A DNA stretch of 64,000 bases from Cyprinodon diabolis (taxonomy: Eukaryota > Chordata > Actinopteri > Cyprinodontiformes > Cyprinodontidae), in assembly GCA_030533445.1 (NCBI GenBank), contig CM060072.1:26962109-27026108 (forward strand), given 5' to 3'. A program made the translations under genes and the position numbers. Under the pieces are notes generated by a model. The model was not told where the DNA came from, made no database searches, and worked only from the letters and a program-made list of their open reading frames with translations. Positions 1-11,849 of the stretch are shown one piece after another (position 1 is the stretch's first letter; each line of letters starts with the position of its first letter).

Positions 1-3000
1 ATCCTGGCCGCTCGGATCGCGGTTTCCAACCTGCACAGAGAGACCAAGAAGGTTTTCAGTGGTATGAATGCTTTTCATGTGTAGTTACAATCATCCTGTT
101 CTATAACCATACAGTGCATAGTTGTGCAATGTATAATGTGCAATTACTATTTGATTCCCAGTTCAATAACCTGTTTCTCTACATTTGACACCCAGTGCAA
201 TAACTATATATACAATGATATAAATATAAATCTATATAAATACCCTGTGCAATAATCCCATATAATAATTCTAGTAAAAAAGAAGCAGTCATATGTGGAC
301 TATGTACTATACATAGGGGAGTGTTGGCCAAATGGGTTAGAGCAGTGCGCTTGTGCTCTGAGAAGTACCCAGTCGATCCCCACAGCCTCCACACTGCTCC
401 CCAGGCGATTATTTATATAGATGTATAATCTCATGCACCTTTTTCTTCCTTTGACTGTTTGAGCTGATTTAACAAGTACATTTCTCCACTGTGAGATCAA
501 TAAAGTTAATCAATTGATGCTTTAAAAAAGTATTCAACATCCTGAATGATTATATATTTTATCATATTACATCAACATTATTGTTGTTGTTGTTTTTTTT
601 GTTGTTGTTTTTTTTAACTAATGCTACGTTCAGACCGCAAGCAGCAAAAACGTGCGTGCTGCTTCATTTGTATGCTCGTAAGTTTAATTCTAGCACACGG
701 CTGAAGCATCTTTGCTGCTCTAGCTGAGCGGTCAAAAACTGGGTCTGATGTGCATTGGCCGGAGCTACCCTATCCTTTCTTTGCCTGTAATAAGCAGCTA
801 TACACTCACCGGCCACTTTATTAGGTACCCCATGCTAGTAACGGGTTGGACCCCCTTTTGCCTTCAGAACTGCCTCAATTCTTCGTGGCATGGATTCAAC
901 AAGGTGCTGGAAGCATTCCTCAGGGAGTTTGGTCCATATTGACATGATGGCATCACACAGTTGCTGCAGATTTGTAGGCTGCACACCCATGACGCGAATC
1001 TCCCGTTCCACCACATCCCAAAGATGCTCTATTGGATTGAGATCTGGTGACTGTGGAGGCCATTTGAGTACAGTGAACTCATTGTCATGTTCAAGAAACC
1101 AGTCTGAGATGATTCCAGCTTTATGACATGGCGCATTATCCTGCTGAAAGTAGCCATCAGAAGTTGGGTACATTGTGGTCATAAAGGGATGGACATGGTC
1201 AGCAACAATACTCAGGTAGGCTGTGGTGTTGCAACGATGCTCAATTGGTACCAAGGGGCCCAAAGAGTGCCAAGAAAATATTCCCCACACCATGACACCA
1301 CCACCACCAGCCTGAACCGTTGGCACAAGGCAGGATGGATCCATGCTTTCATGTTGTAGACGCCAAATTCTGACCCTACCATCCGAATGTCGCAGCAGAA
1401 ATCGAGACTCATCAGACCAGGCAACGTTTTTCCAATCTTCTATTGTCCAATTTCGATGAGCTTGTGCAAATTGTAGCCTCAGTTTCCTGTTCTTAGCTTA
1501 AAGGAGTGGCACCCGGTGTGGTCTTCTACTGCTGTAGCCCATCTGCCTCAAAGTTCGACGTACTGTGCGTTCAGAGATGCTCTTCTGCCCACCTTGGTTG
1601 TAACGGGTGGTTATTTGAGTCACTGTTGCCCTTCTATCAGCTGGAACCAGTCTGGCCATTCTCCTCTGACCTCTGGCATCAACAAGGCATTTCCGCCCAC
1701 AGAACTGCCGCTCACTGGATGTTTTTTCTTTTTCGGACAATTCTCTTTAAACCCTAGAGATGGTTGTGCGTGAAAATCCCAGTAGATCAGCAGTTTCTGA
1801 AATACTCAGACCAGCCCTTCTGGCACCAACAATCATGCCACGTTCAAAGTCACTCAAATCACCTTTCTTCCCCATACTGATGCTCGGTTTGAACTGCAGG
1901 AGATTGTCTTGACCATGTCTACATGCCTAAATGCACTGAGTTGCCGCCATGTGATTGGCTGCTTAGAAATTAAGTGTTAACGAGCAGTAGGACACGTGTA
2001 CCTAATAAAGTGGCCAGTGAGTGTATATGCTGTTATAAGTGGTTAAAAAAGTAGTTTTAATATGTTTTTAAGTGGAAAAAGTCCACCTTAAAACTTCATC
2101 TGTGCAGTCAGTTCATCAAGATTAGGATCCAGCCTTCAAAAATTGCTTCTCTGTCAAAGCATGCTGAGGGACCTTTTCCTGTGCCTTGATGTGCGTCAAC
2201 CATTGACTTTGCATGTAAACTCACTGCTATTGCTGCCTCTGCTGCTTGCAGTCTGAACAAAGCATGAGGCATTAAAGTTTTATTAGAAAACATCAATGAA
2301 CAAACGGGATCATAAAGACCTAGAAACACAGCAGACAGGTCAGGTATAAAGCTGAAGAGAAGTTTAAAGCAGGTTTGGTCGTGAAACAATATTCCAATCT
2401 GTAAAAGGTCTTACAGAGCAACAATTAATCGAGCAGCAAGCCTACTACACCTAGCCATTTTCTTTAGCCAACAGGGACATCAGTAGTAAAAGAGTCGAAG
2501 TCCCTGGTAACTCTGGAGGAGCTGCAGAGCTCCATAGATCAGATATGAAAGAAGGGAATAGATTTGTAACGCATTTTAGTGTGGCTGAGAGGAGCCAATG
2601 GTCTGCAAATGCATATATACGCAGCAAATGCATAAAGCACAGTAAAACCTCTTTCCCACTGAAAATACCGCATTAATGCACGTTTCTCAAACATGGGTTT
2701 ATGCGTTAATGATCGGCATTTGGCTCCCTTCCCACAAACAGAAAAAGCTGTGTCTAACCCCTAGATCCCAAGCGTGTCTGGTGGCGCCATCATGCTGGGT
2801 TACCATTGATGATGTCACCAGTGCGACAGAAATCAGGAAAGTAAACAATGGAGAGCAAAAATGAAGGAAGCCAGGGCGTAGTCAGTGTGCTTTATTGTTT
2901 CGTGCTATTATCCATTTACTACTTCTTTTCGTTCATGATTTCAGTTGTCACCTGCATGGGACCTGCTGTGTTTTTTTTATTTTTTATAAATGAAATAAAG

Positions 3001-6000
3001 AAGGGCATTTTGATAACATATTGTGTACAACTTATTCAGTACAAGTATATTTATTTGCGTAGTTTAACCATTATCCCCCTACTAATATTATCTAGAGACT
3101 ACTAACATGAGGTGAAATGCAGCTTCAGACGAGCCGTGCTTGTGGTGATTTTTCAAAGACGCTTCTGTTCTAATCCACACAGCTTTGTTCTGTGTTCTCC
3201 CAAAGTCCATATTTCCCATGTTCTTTTCAAGAACTTGGCGAGGACGCGAGTATTGACTCTTGTGAATTGTGAAACAGAGTGTGTTTATGGTTTAGACTCT
3301 TAGTCAAAAACACTCTCCTTTATGCAGGGCTCAGTTGCAGCCTTTTGTAACACTGTGCCATTTGCAGAACTTTCATTTGCACGCGCTTTGTGTGTTGATT
3401 CTTCTTGTGTGTTTTTTTTTGTTAGTCTTATTTTTTAATTTGCTGCTCACTCATGTACTTGCAGGGCGTCTGCACCAGTATCAGCATAGAAGAGTATAAG
3501 CATGACCTTCTTTTTAATCACTCACTGTACCTTCCTAATAAGATTTCTCTTACTTGCTCTGCCCTACCTTCATGTAAAACCAACAACCTGCCTGTTTCTC
3601 CCTTAGATGTGATGGAGGACCTGTACAACTATGTCAACCCCTTAAACAAACGTCACTCCCCTATGATCTCCAAGGAGACACTCGACATAGTCCTTGAAAA
3701 CAAATCTGTAAGTCAACATGGGACAGCGCCTAATGTTTAGGCTTTTTATGTTCATCTTGAACTGTTTACATGAATGTAATAACCACCAATCTTTGCAGGT
3801 CCTCAACTCAGCCATCATTTACGACAGAGACTTCTCCTACAACTTCTTTGGTTTTAAGGTAAGATGTTTTGCTCTCTTTAGTAGTCGCATTTCAAACATT
3901 TAGCAGAGACACTGACAGTTTTTTTTTTTTTTTTTTTTGCCCTTGTAGACTCTTGAGCGTTCCTATTTGCTGAAGATCAATGGCAAAGGTGCGTTTCCTC
4001 ACCTTTTCAGAGCTGACTGCAGAATTACGGTTCAACTCATATATCATTTCATAATCTTAAACTGTTTTTCTTTCTTTTTTTAGTTGCAGAGAGACCCCAG
4101 CACATGCTGATGAGAGTGGCAGTCGGGATTCATAAAGATGACATTGATGCAGCTGTTGAAACTTACAACCTGCTTTCAGAGAAGTGGTTCACCCATGCCT
4201 CTCCTACCCTGTTCAACGCAGGCACCAACAGGCCTCAGCTGTCCAGGTAACGAAGGAAAAGCTCCTGTTAGAGGTTCACCTTCACTCATCAAGGGGATGA
4301 ATAACCTTTACTTTCTTCTTTTTTTTTTTTTTTCCTATTCGGGCAATTTCACAACAAATAACGCAAGATTTGAGGCAGAAGTTTCATTTATTGGGGATTT
4401 TCTTGGATCCATACTGGATTTACAGGCTCGGCTATAAAAAATTTTTTACGATTGACATTTTTGTTTGTGCTTCAGTATTTGAAAACTCTTCTCATTAGAG
4501 CTTGTAAAACTGCAAATGGTCTAGTTTCCTGTTAAGCATCAAGTTGAACGTCAGCTTTCTTAATCCATCTGAAAGTTGGACTATTTTTGTCCAATTTTCG
4601 ACCGTCTATCTGTTGACTTGAGTAAGATTTGGAAGTTTTCCTCTCTCTCCAGTATATCCAGTTATTAAACAATCCCACAGCATGATGCTGCCATCACCAC
4701 CTCTGACAGATGGTACCATGCTTCCAGGTTCAACACATCTCCTGTGTTGCGGTGGCCCAATGGATCAATCTTTGTGTTGTCTAACCACCGTGCTGGCAGG
4801 CTGCTACCAATTTTGGTTCAGTTTTAACTCAGATGTGTTCGTTTTTGTCTTTATTTATAAAAACGGGAAAAGATCAAAAGATGGGGCCTGAATCGGTCGG
4901 CATAATTTAAGAATAGTTTCTGATCTGCAGAACATTGAAAAAACAAACGTTAACATTAAACCAACGAATACTGCAAACAACACAGACATACCACATTTGC
5001 ATTTCTCTAAAGATGCGCAGGGAAAAGTGTCCAGCAGATGGCGACCAAGCTTTAGTGTAGAAAAAGCTCAATCTCTGCTAAAACAGTTTTTTAAAGCTGG
5101 TAGATGCAGATAGACCAAGTGGATCAGACATTTTTATGGTTTTTATGTCGCAATGTAACAAAGTGCATAATCAGCACAATTTAGAACCACTTTAAAATCT
5201 GTGACAAAATAAACAAGATATTTACTTTGTTGTTTGCTTTTCTGATTTCTGTCACACTGGTGACATCATCAACGCTAACCCAGCTGCAGAGGAAAGAGGT
5301 CACGCAGCTACCAGCTTGGGGTTAGACCCATTTTTGCCAATAGGAAGGCAGCCAAAGGCTGATTGTTGGCGGGTCGACCCATGTTTGAAAAACACGCCAT
5401 AACGCAGTATTTTCAGTCGGAAAGAGGCTTATGATTAGATGTACTCTCAGTCAGGAGAAATACACACATTCTGTTTCCCAAACATTTATTTTCAGATGTT
5501 TTACCTTAAAAGGAAACATGATAAATTATTTACATTTAACATATATTTTAACTTTGATTTGAAAGAAATCATTCAAGCATAAAAAAAGTTTTCATGCAGT
5601 TCATATATTAATGAAAATCCCAAAGTGCTACAAGAGTAAACCAAATATATAAAAAACATAAGATAAGACATCATTAGGCTACAAATGCCTTTTTAAAATG
5701 AGAAGCTTTGAAGCTCTTCAGTGTCCGTGGGACCTTAAGCTGGTCTGGAATAGGCAGGCAGTCCAGTAGCCTATCAGTGCTGGTGGCTGGTCCTGGTGGT
5801 TTTATCCTAAATCTGGAGGGGGAAAGGAAGCCAGCAGGTTCTTCACCAGCTTTTTCACTGTTGAACTGTTGAAACTCTAATCAAGACTGCATCACACTTG
5901 AAAACATATTTGCACTACCAAAACGGCTTATTTTTTACATAACCCTTTTAAATAGAACACAACTGATTGTTCTACTGCATTTTGCACGAAATTTATTTAT

Positions 6001-9000
6001 TTTTCACTGCAGTGAACCTTTCCATATTAATGCCTTTTACACCATGACTTTAAACAGATTTTTCTTTTCTATGACACTAGAAAAATTCTGATCACTGCTG
6101 CACTTTATAATTGACAGTGTTCATTTCACTGCTGTAAGCTGCTCATTCTCTGTTGAAAGCTGTATGAATCGAAAGTTTGTTTTGTATACACTTTGTGTAT
6201 CCAAGATGACAATAAAGTTTGTCTAAGTCTTACGCCAGTGGAGAGAAAGGGGTCGAGTGCTTGAGCTACCTATAGCTCTGATCAGGACCCTGGCTGCTCC
6301 GTTCTGAACATAACAGAGCTTTTAAAGGCTCCTACAGGAACCCTGATTAAGATTGTGTTACAGTAGTTCAGCCTAGAAAAGTCTAAAGACACGGAAGCTT
6401 CTCTGCAGCCAGGAGGAAGTGATTTGGAGATGTAACCAAAGTGGAAGAAGGAAACTTTGTAGATGAATAAGATTTGGTATTAACAGAGGAAGTATAACAG
6501 TATGGATTAGATGGTTAAACTGTATATATAGCCGGTGTCCTAACAGGAAAACGGCTCCTAAACTCATCAAAGTTGCTGTTGGAAGGGATAACCCTTGCTG
6601 TCATTAGGTTCCTGGAATGGCTCCAACCTTGGCTCTAATAAAAGCTGGAGGCCAACGTATGAAATCCATAATCTATTTCAGCTAACTATGCAGTTAAGCC
6701 AGGAAGAAAGCTCAGATATCAATCAGGAGGATTTGTGGCTTGTTAAGTTACATCAGTAGGCCAATGTGTTTTGCAAATCTTAATGTATCAGCAAATATGT
6801 ACATATCTATTTCTGTAGATAAAAAAAATCTGATATTATTTAGAGGTTCCGTGCTTAGTTCTTTTTCTGTAATGTCTTGAATCCATTTCTGTTATGTTTG
6901 TAAATTTCTCACTGGAAGCTTTGCGTTTGGTTCTGATATTTCTAGTATTTTAACACATGGGGCTCTTTTTGCAGTTGTTTCCTGCTCGCTATGAAAGACG
7001 ACAGCATCGATGGCATCTACGACACACTGAAGCAGTGCGCGCTGGTTTCCAAATCAGCAGGAGGCATTGGCCTGGCGGTCAGCTGCATCAGAGCAACAGG
7101 CAGCTATATCGCTGGGGTGAGCCACAGAAACACAGCTTAGACTAACAATCAAGCCTTGCTCTTGTTTATTCATTTTTTAACACGTTTTTATATTAATAAC
7201 TTTCAGACTAACGGCACTTCTAATGGGCTTGTTCCAATGCTGCGTGTGTACAACAACACTGCACGCTACGTGGACCAGGGCGGCAACAAGGTGAGCAGGA
7301 CAAAGATTGTATGTGGTAAGGGATAACTGTCTGTAAAAATGTTTGCATGTCTGAATTTATAAATGTAAGTCCATAAATGTAAATAAAAGATTTGTATTGT
7401 TTCCTGTAATCAGCTCATACATTCATAAGAGATCAGATCTTCACTCGTGAGAATACGTATGGAAGGACAAAAAAAAATTGAATACAAATAACAAACTTAA
7501 ACAAGTACAAATCACAAGTTTATACATAAGAATGACCAACTTATGAGTACATGTAACAAATTTACATTTTAAGTGATATTTCTGTTTCCATCATCTTCCT
7601 GCTCTTGTTTAATGGTCTCCCTGGGAAGGAGTATAACACAGGGTTTCCACGGGTCATTAAAAATCATTAAAAGTTATTAAATTATTATTTTTGAAATTAA
7701 GGCCATAATTGGCATTAAAATGCTTTATTTAAAAATAAAAAATGTTTATAAAAACAATTACATCAGGAATATCACGATATATTTGCGTGGAACTGCTTCC
7801 AATTGTTCAGAAAAGAAGCTCAAGGCGGAGAAAAGGCTGAAGAATGGGGGAAAATGCAAATTTCAGCAAAAGTGGCTGGAAGACGAGGAATTCAGCTGCA
7901 GCCTGTCGATGGGTACTTGTTGATGACATTAACATTATTTCTAAGAGCATTAAAAAGCATTAAGTTGGAGTTACTCATTCCTGTATAAACCCTGTAACAG
8001 CTTCGTCGGTATTCTTATTTGTGAATTTGTGATTTGTACTTTTACAGCTACAAAGTTGTAACTTTATTTATAGCTTCTATTCTCACAGACAAAACATCTG
8101 ATCTAACATATATAAATGAGTTGACTACAAGGACAACATACAAATTTTGAATTTGATTAACATTTAAAGATTCAGACACCATATGTTTTCATAAACGGTT
8201 ATCAGACCCTGTAAAGATATTCCTGATAAAAGGCTGTGCAGCAACGACGGATGAAAGGTAGCTGGAATGTTTCTAGAACCTTTAACTGAATGGACCGTTG
8301 GGTTTTCTGTAGAGACCAGGGGCCTTTGCGGTGTACTTGGAGCCCTGGCACGCTGACGTGTTTGAGTTTTTGGAGCTGAAGAAGAACACGGGTAAAGAAG
8401 AGCAGAGGGCCAGAGACTTGTTCTTCGCCTTATGGATTCCAGACCTCTTTATGAAACGAGTGGAAAGCAACCAGGTTAACCTTGAGAAAAGAAGTCCTGT
8501 TTTAAATTTCTTATTTTATAAAAGTGATACTAACCTGGTGTCTGTTTTGCTGCCCTCCTAGGACTGGTCTCTGATGTGTCCCAGTGACTGTCCCGGGCTG
8601 GATGAGTGCTGGGGAGAGGAGTTCGAGGAGCTCTACACTCGGTAGGTTCAGTACAGTGAGCTGCTGTTTTGTTTTACCTAAGAGCTGTGTTTTCTAGTGC
8701 TACCCTATCCTCCTTATCATGTCTGCCTTTAGTTATGAGAAGGAGGGTAGAGTGAAGCGTGTGGTGAAGGCCCAGCAACTGTGGTATGCCATCATTGAGT
8801 CGCAGACAGAGACGGGTACTCCCTACATGCTCTACAAGGACGCCTGCAACAGGAAGACCAACCAGCAAAATCTGGGCACCATCAAATCCAGCAATCTGTG
8901 CACAGAAATAGTAGAATATACAAGTAAAGACGAGGTGAATACAGTGACCCTTACAGGCTTGGATTGTGACGACACTCTTTCTACGCATTGACCGTGCTGT

Positions 9001-9387
9001 TTTTATAACTTAGGTTGCAGTTTGTAACCTGGCATCCATCGCCCTCAACATGTACGTCAACCCAGAGAGGAGCTTTGATTTCAAAAAGCTTGCATCTGTG
9101 ACCAAAGTGATCGTCAGGAACCTGAACAAGATCATCGATATCAACTATTACCCGGTGCCAGAGGTACGAGCCGAGCACTGTCTGCTGCAGAGACGGCGTC
9201 CGCCCTGCAGCTTTAGCTCAGAGCTAACTTAGCTATACGATACTTCAAGTAATTTGTTAATCTAGTCTTTTTGTCAATTAATCTAAAAGGCAATAGCCTC
9301 AGTAAATAAACATTTCTAGATTAATAAAGGTTTGGAATCAATAGAAAAAATGCATTGCAAATGTTATGTGAATTGTAAATAAATTTA

Positions 9388-9441
<54 letters not shown>

Positions 9442-11741
9442 TTTCTTTATTATTGGTGTGGGAAAGTTAGTCTTTCAGGAAATTAAACATTTTAGTATCT
9501 GGTTTAGGGAGACTGGCTCATTTGGCATCAGTGCAGTATTGTCTGCTGCTTTCAGGGTTTTTTTAACCTAGAAGTTACAGATCTAGTGCCCCTAGTTGTC
9601 CAAAATTGGCCATCGAGGGCCGCTGTCCTGCAGGTTATTATTTAGTGAAAATCAGCTGTGCTGAAGCAGGGAAACCTCTAAAACCTGCCGGACAGCAGCT
9701 CTTAGGGACCGACTTTGGACATACCTGCTCTAAGTCTTCGTTAAAAAGCGACCACCATCTAACACAACAGTTGGAACAACAGAACAAAACAAGCATTACT
9801 GAAAGATGTGGAAATACATTTGAATCTGTGTGTAATTTTTTGAGAAATGGACCAAATCAGAAGAAATTAAATGCCTTTTTACTTCCTGCACCACAGGCTG
9901 AAAAATCCAACAAGCGTCACAGACCAATAGGAATTGGTGTGCAGGGTCTGGCCGACGCCTTCATCCTCATGCGCTACCCATTCGAAAGTCCGGAGGCCCA
10001 GTTACTCAACATTCACATCTTCGAGACCATCTACTACGCTGCCCTGGAGGCCAGTTGTGAACTGGCAGCAGAATTCGGACCCTATGAGACGTACGCTGGC
10101 TCTCCTGTCAGCAAGGGAGTAAGTCGTTTTTTCACATATCCATCTTGGGATGCAGATTACAGGGGCTGGATGTGTGCTGATATTTCTGGGGTTCCGGTTT
10201 GGTTTTTGTTTTTCAGATCCTTCAGTACGACATGTGGAATAAAACCCCCACAGATCTGTGGGACTGGAAGGCACTGAAGGAGAAAATTGCCAAGTGAGTC
10301 TACCTAAAATCTTCACTTGCTCTTTTCTTTAGAAATCTGTTTTTCCTGTAGATTGTCTGTTATTAAGCTGAAGCGTGTTTGTCCGTAGGCACGGTGTGAG
10401 GAACAGCCTTCTTTTGGCCCCGATGCCCACAGCTTCCACTGCCCAGATCCTGGGTAACAATGAGTCCATAGAGGCTTACACAAGCAACATCTACACTCGC
10501 AGGGTGCTCTCAGGAGAGTTCCAGGTCAGCTTAGAAGGCATTTGCTCATTTAAATCTGTTATTAAAAATAGAAATGAAAACACAGAGCTCCTCGTTAGGA
10601 TTCAGATTGTCCCTGATCAAGGTCTGATGATCAAAGATATCCCATTTACACTAGCCTTTTTTCTAGCCATTTTATAATCCTAATAACTGGAATTTATTGA
10701 CTTGGAGTGATGTCATTGTGAGGACTTAGTGCCACATACCTGATAGAGAACAGCTCCAGTCGAACATTGAAAGTTCAGCTCCTTTTGATGGAAGTAGCAG
10801 CCAAACTGAATACGGAAGTCTGATATCATCCCGTTTCCTGATTTCCTGAATCCCAATTCTGAATTTTAGCAGCATCACAGTTGAAATGTATGACTTTGAA
10901 GTTGGAAGTTTTTGACTTTTGAGGATAAATGGAACTCGCCATAATTTTTAATCGTATCAGAGGCTATTGGCTTACTGGGGATCAGCAGTAAAGGTCTCAG
11001 GACCCCAGTCAGTATTTAAAGGAAGATCAACTTAAGGTTTTCAATTGTATATCTGTTCTTTAGATTGTGAATCCTCACCTGCTGAAGGATCTTACAGAAA
11101 GAGGACTGTGGAATGAGGATATGAAGAACCAGTTAATTGCTCACAATGGCTCCATCCAGGTAAATTAATAAAAATAAATCTATTAGAACTAAACAAATAA
11201 CTCCGCATTAGTTTCTGTATAGTGTTATAATTTACATTTTAATTAACAGATTTTAACATGCCATAACTTTTGTTTCAGGACATTAAAGAAATCCCAGATG
11301 ATCTTAAGCAGCTGTATAAAACAGTTTGGGAAATCTCTCAGAAGACTGTCCTCAAGATGGCAGCAGATCGTGGCACTTACATCGATCAGAGTCAGTCTCT
11401 CAACATTCACATTGCTGAGCCCAACTACGGCAAACTCTCCAGCATGCACTTCTACGGATGGAAGCTGGTAAGTCAGCAGCCTAAAGAACAAATGCCGCCC
11501 CGCAGCGAGGGTGGCAGCCATCTAAGCCCGGTTCATGTTTCCCCCACAGGGCCTGAAAACAGGCATGTACTACCTGAGAACGAAGCCCGCCGCCAACCCC
11601 ATCCAGTTCACACTAAACAAGGAGAAGCTGAGGGAGAGCCAGTCAGCCAAGAGTGTGGAGGAGGAAGCCAGGGAGCGCAACACAGCAGCCATGGTCTGCT
11701 CCTTAGCAAACAAGGACGAATGCCTGATGTGTGGCTCCTAA
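1..11741 (+). CDS. rrm1: Ribonucleotide reductase large (R1/alpha) subunit, 5'-partial, 17 exons
   Basis: Class I ribonucleoside-diphosphate reductase catalytic subunit; with the R2 subunit it reduces NDPs to dNDPs in the cytosol. Exons read by eye: 1-61, 3607-3707, 3799-3858, 3949-3988, 4084-4246, 6975-7116, 7207-7290, 8313-8474, 8562-8641, 8733-8934, 9014-9163, 9897-10118, 10217-10293, 10389-10524, 11064-11159, 11279-11467, 11550-11741 (TAA 11739-11741). All junctions are GT/AG with consistent phase and sum to 718 codons plus stop. The first residues ([12 protein letters not shown]) match about residue 76 of mammalian RRM1, so the N-terminal ATP cone lies before the window. Catalytic features are intact: SSC (C218 equivalent), NLCTE (N427/C429/E431), VAVCNLA (C444), MYY tyrosines (Y737/Y738) and the C-terminal CLMC redox pair. 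The specificity loop TNGTSNG is present. No frameshift or missing residue was seen. Introns 1 and 5 are long and repeat-filled. Confidence 0.97.
316..516 (+). repeat. tRNA-derived SINE, diverged copy (SINE family A)
   Basis: It begins with a tRNA-like A-box region (TGGCCAAATGGGTTAGAGC) and has a B-box-like CAGTCGATCCCC about 45 bases later. It ends in GAGATCAATAAAGTTAATC, the same tail as the copies at 22334 and 25703. It lies in rrm1 intron 1. It is not a functional tRNA gene: the tRNA-like part runs on into an unrelated body and tail. Confidence 0.6.
619..745. mobile_element. Fragment of a DNA transposon with a CTACGTTCAGACC-type end
   Basis: The end motif GCTACGTTCAGACCGCAAGC followed by repeated GCAGC/GCTGC words resembles the termini of the element at 42945-43677. 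Only one end was recognised. It lies just left of the complete Tc1-like element in rrm1 intron 1. Confidence 0.4.
801..2025 (-). mobile_element. Complete-length Tc1/mariner element, inactive
   Basis: Both ends carry the same terminal inverted repeat, CACTCACCGGCCACTTTATT at 803 and its complement ending at 2023 with one mismatch (CACTCACTGG). The element is flanked by TA dinucleotides as expected for a Tc1/mariner target duplication. About 1.2 kb. It sits in rrm1 intron 1 with its transposase gene on the minus strand, antisense to rrm1. Confidence 0.9.
835..1875 (-). pseudogene. Tc1-like transposase pseudogene
   Basis: The reading starts at an ATG at 1873-1875 with a Tc1-type N-terminal HTH region ([18 protein letters not shown]). 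It meets a stop near 1752 (SRTTISRV then TAA) and continues in other frames through 1498-1740 and 1212-1424. The C-terminal 169 codons (835-1344) keep the catalytic-core landmarks DNAPCHKAG and [12 protein letters not shown], the second D and the E of the DDE triad. The premature stop and frameshifts make it inactive. It supplies no host function. Confidence 0.88.
2640..2845 (+). repeat. Left member of an inverted repeat pair flanking rrm1 exons 2-5
   Basis: This stretch (CCTCTTTCCCACTGAAAATA, then TCAAACATGGGT, TTTGGCT, GATGATGTCACCAGTG, GACAGAAATCAG) is matched in inverted orientation by 5235-5440. The two look like independent insertions of one nonautonomous DNA element family, 2.4 kb apart, with rrm1 exons at 3607-4246 between them. 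Confidence 0.75.
4450..4900 (-). mobile_element. Degraded Tc1/mariner transposase fragment
   Basis: The plus strand reads CCCACAGCATGATGCTGCC followed by ACCATGCT, the complement of the conserved GGTGGCAGCATCATGCTGTGG block of Tc1-like transposase genes. No intact reading frame and no terminal repeats were found. Located in rrm1 intron 5. Confidence 0.6.
5235..5440 (-). repeat. Right member of the inverted repeat pair
   Basis: Read on the minus strand it gives CCTCTTTCCGACTGAAAATA, TCAAACATGGGT, GATGATGTCACCAGTG and GACAGAAATCAG in the same order as 2640-2845. Similarity is high at the two ends and patchy in the middle. It lies in rrm1 intron 5. Confidence 0.75.
5690..6480. repeat. Unclassified diverged interspersed repeat
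   Basis: The words GTGGGACCTTAAGCTGGTCTG, CTGATCAGGACCCTGGCTGC and CAGTAGTTCAGCCTAGAA are of a kind common in teleost dispersed repeats. No coding potential or terminal structure was found. It fills much of rrm1 intron 5; the remainder (6480-6974) shows nothing recognisable. Confidence 0.3.
7639..7994 (+). mobile_element. MITE with CAGGGTTT ends, copy 1 (5-bp TSD TAACA)
   Basis: It starts CAGGGTTTCCACGGGTCATT and ends ATAAACCCTG, so the ends are inverted CAGGGTTT. It is flanked by the direct repeat TAACA (7634-7638 and 7995-7999). The body encodes a remnant peptide [15 protein letters not shown] that resembles the start of BED-finger/hAT-type transposases. A sister copy is at 37816-38146. 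Located in rrm1 intron 7. Confidence 0.75.
9389..9432. repeat. (AT)n microsatellite in rrm1 intron 11
   Basis: About 20 uninterrupted TA units followed by a T-run. Confidence 0.95.
9600..9735. mobile_element. Partial palindromic hAT-like MITE, half copy
   Basis: Contains CAGCTGTGCTGAAGCAGGGA, AACCTCTAAAACCTGC and an end GGACCGACTTTGGACATACC, matching one arm of the complete palindromic MITE at 63249-63451. It lies in rrm1 intron 11, just before the exon at 9897. Confidence 0.6.
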
Positions 11742-11849
11742 AGCAGGCAGCGACTCTCTGCAGCTCCATCACCCCAACGGCTTCAAAAATCCCAAGTTTA
11801 CAGTTATTTTATGATTACCAAACATTTTTAACTATGAAATGGTTGTTCT

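Noticed and set aside
591..615. TTG/T-rich run as a regulatory element
   Set aside because: Simple low-complexity sequence with no supporting context.
2108..2389. 93-codon minus-strand ORF in rrm1 intron 1
   Set aside because: No start context, domain or splice structure; chance ORF.
9606..10277. 223-codon continuous ORF as a separate gene
   Set aside because: It is rrm1 exon 9897-10118 read through into both introns; the extra parts are a MITE half copy and intron.
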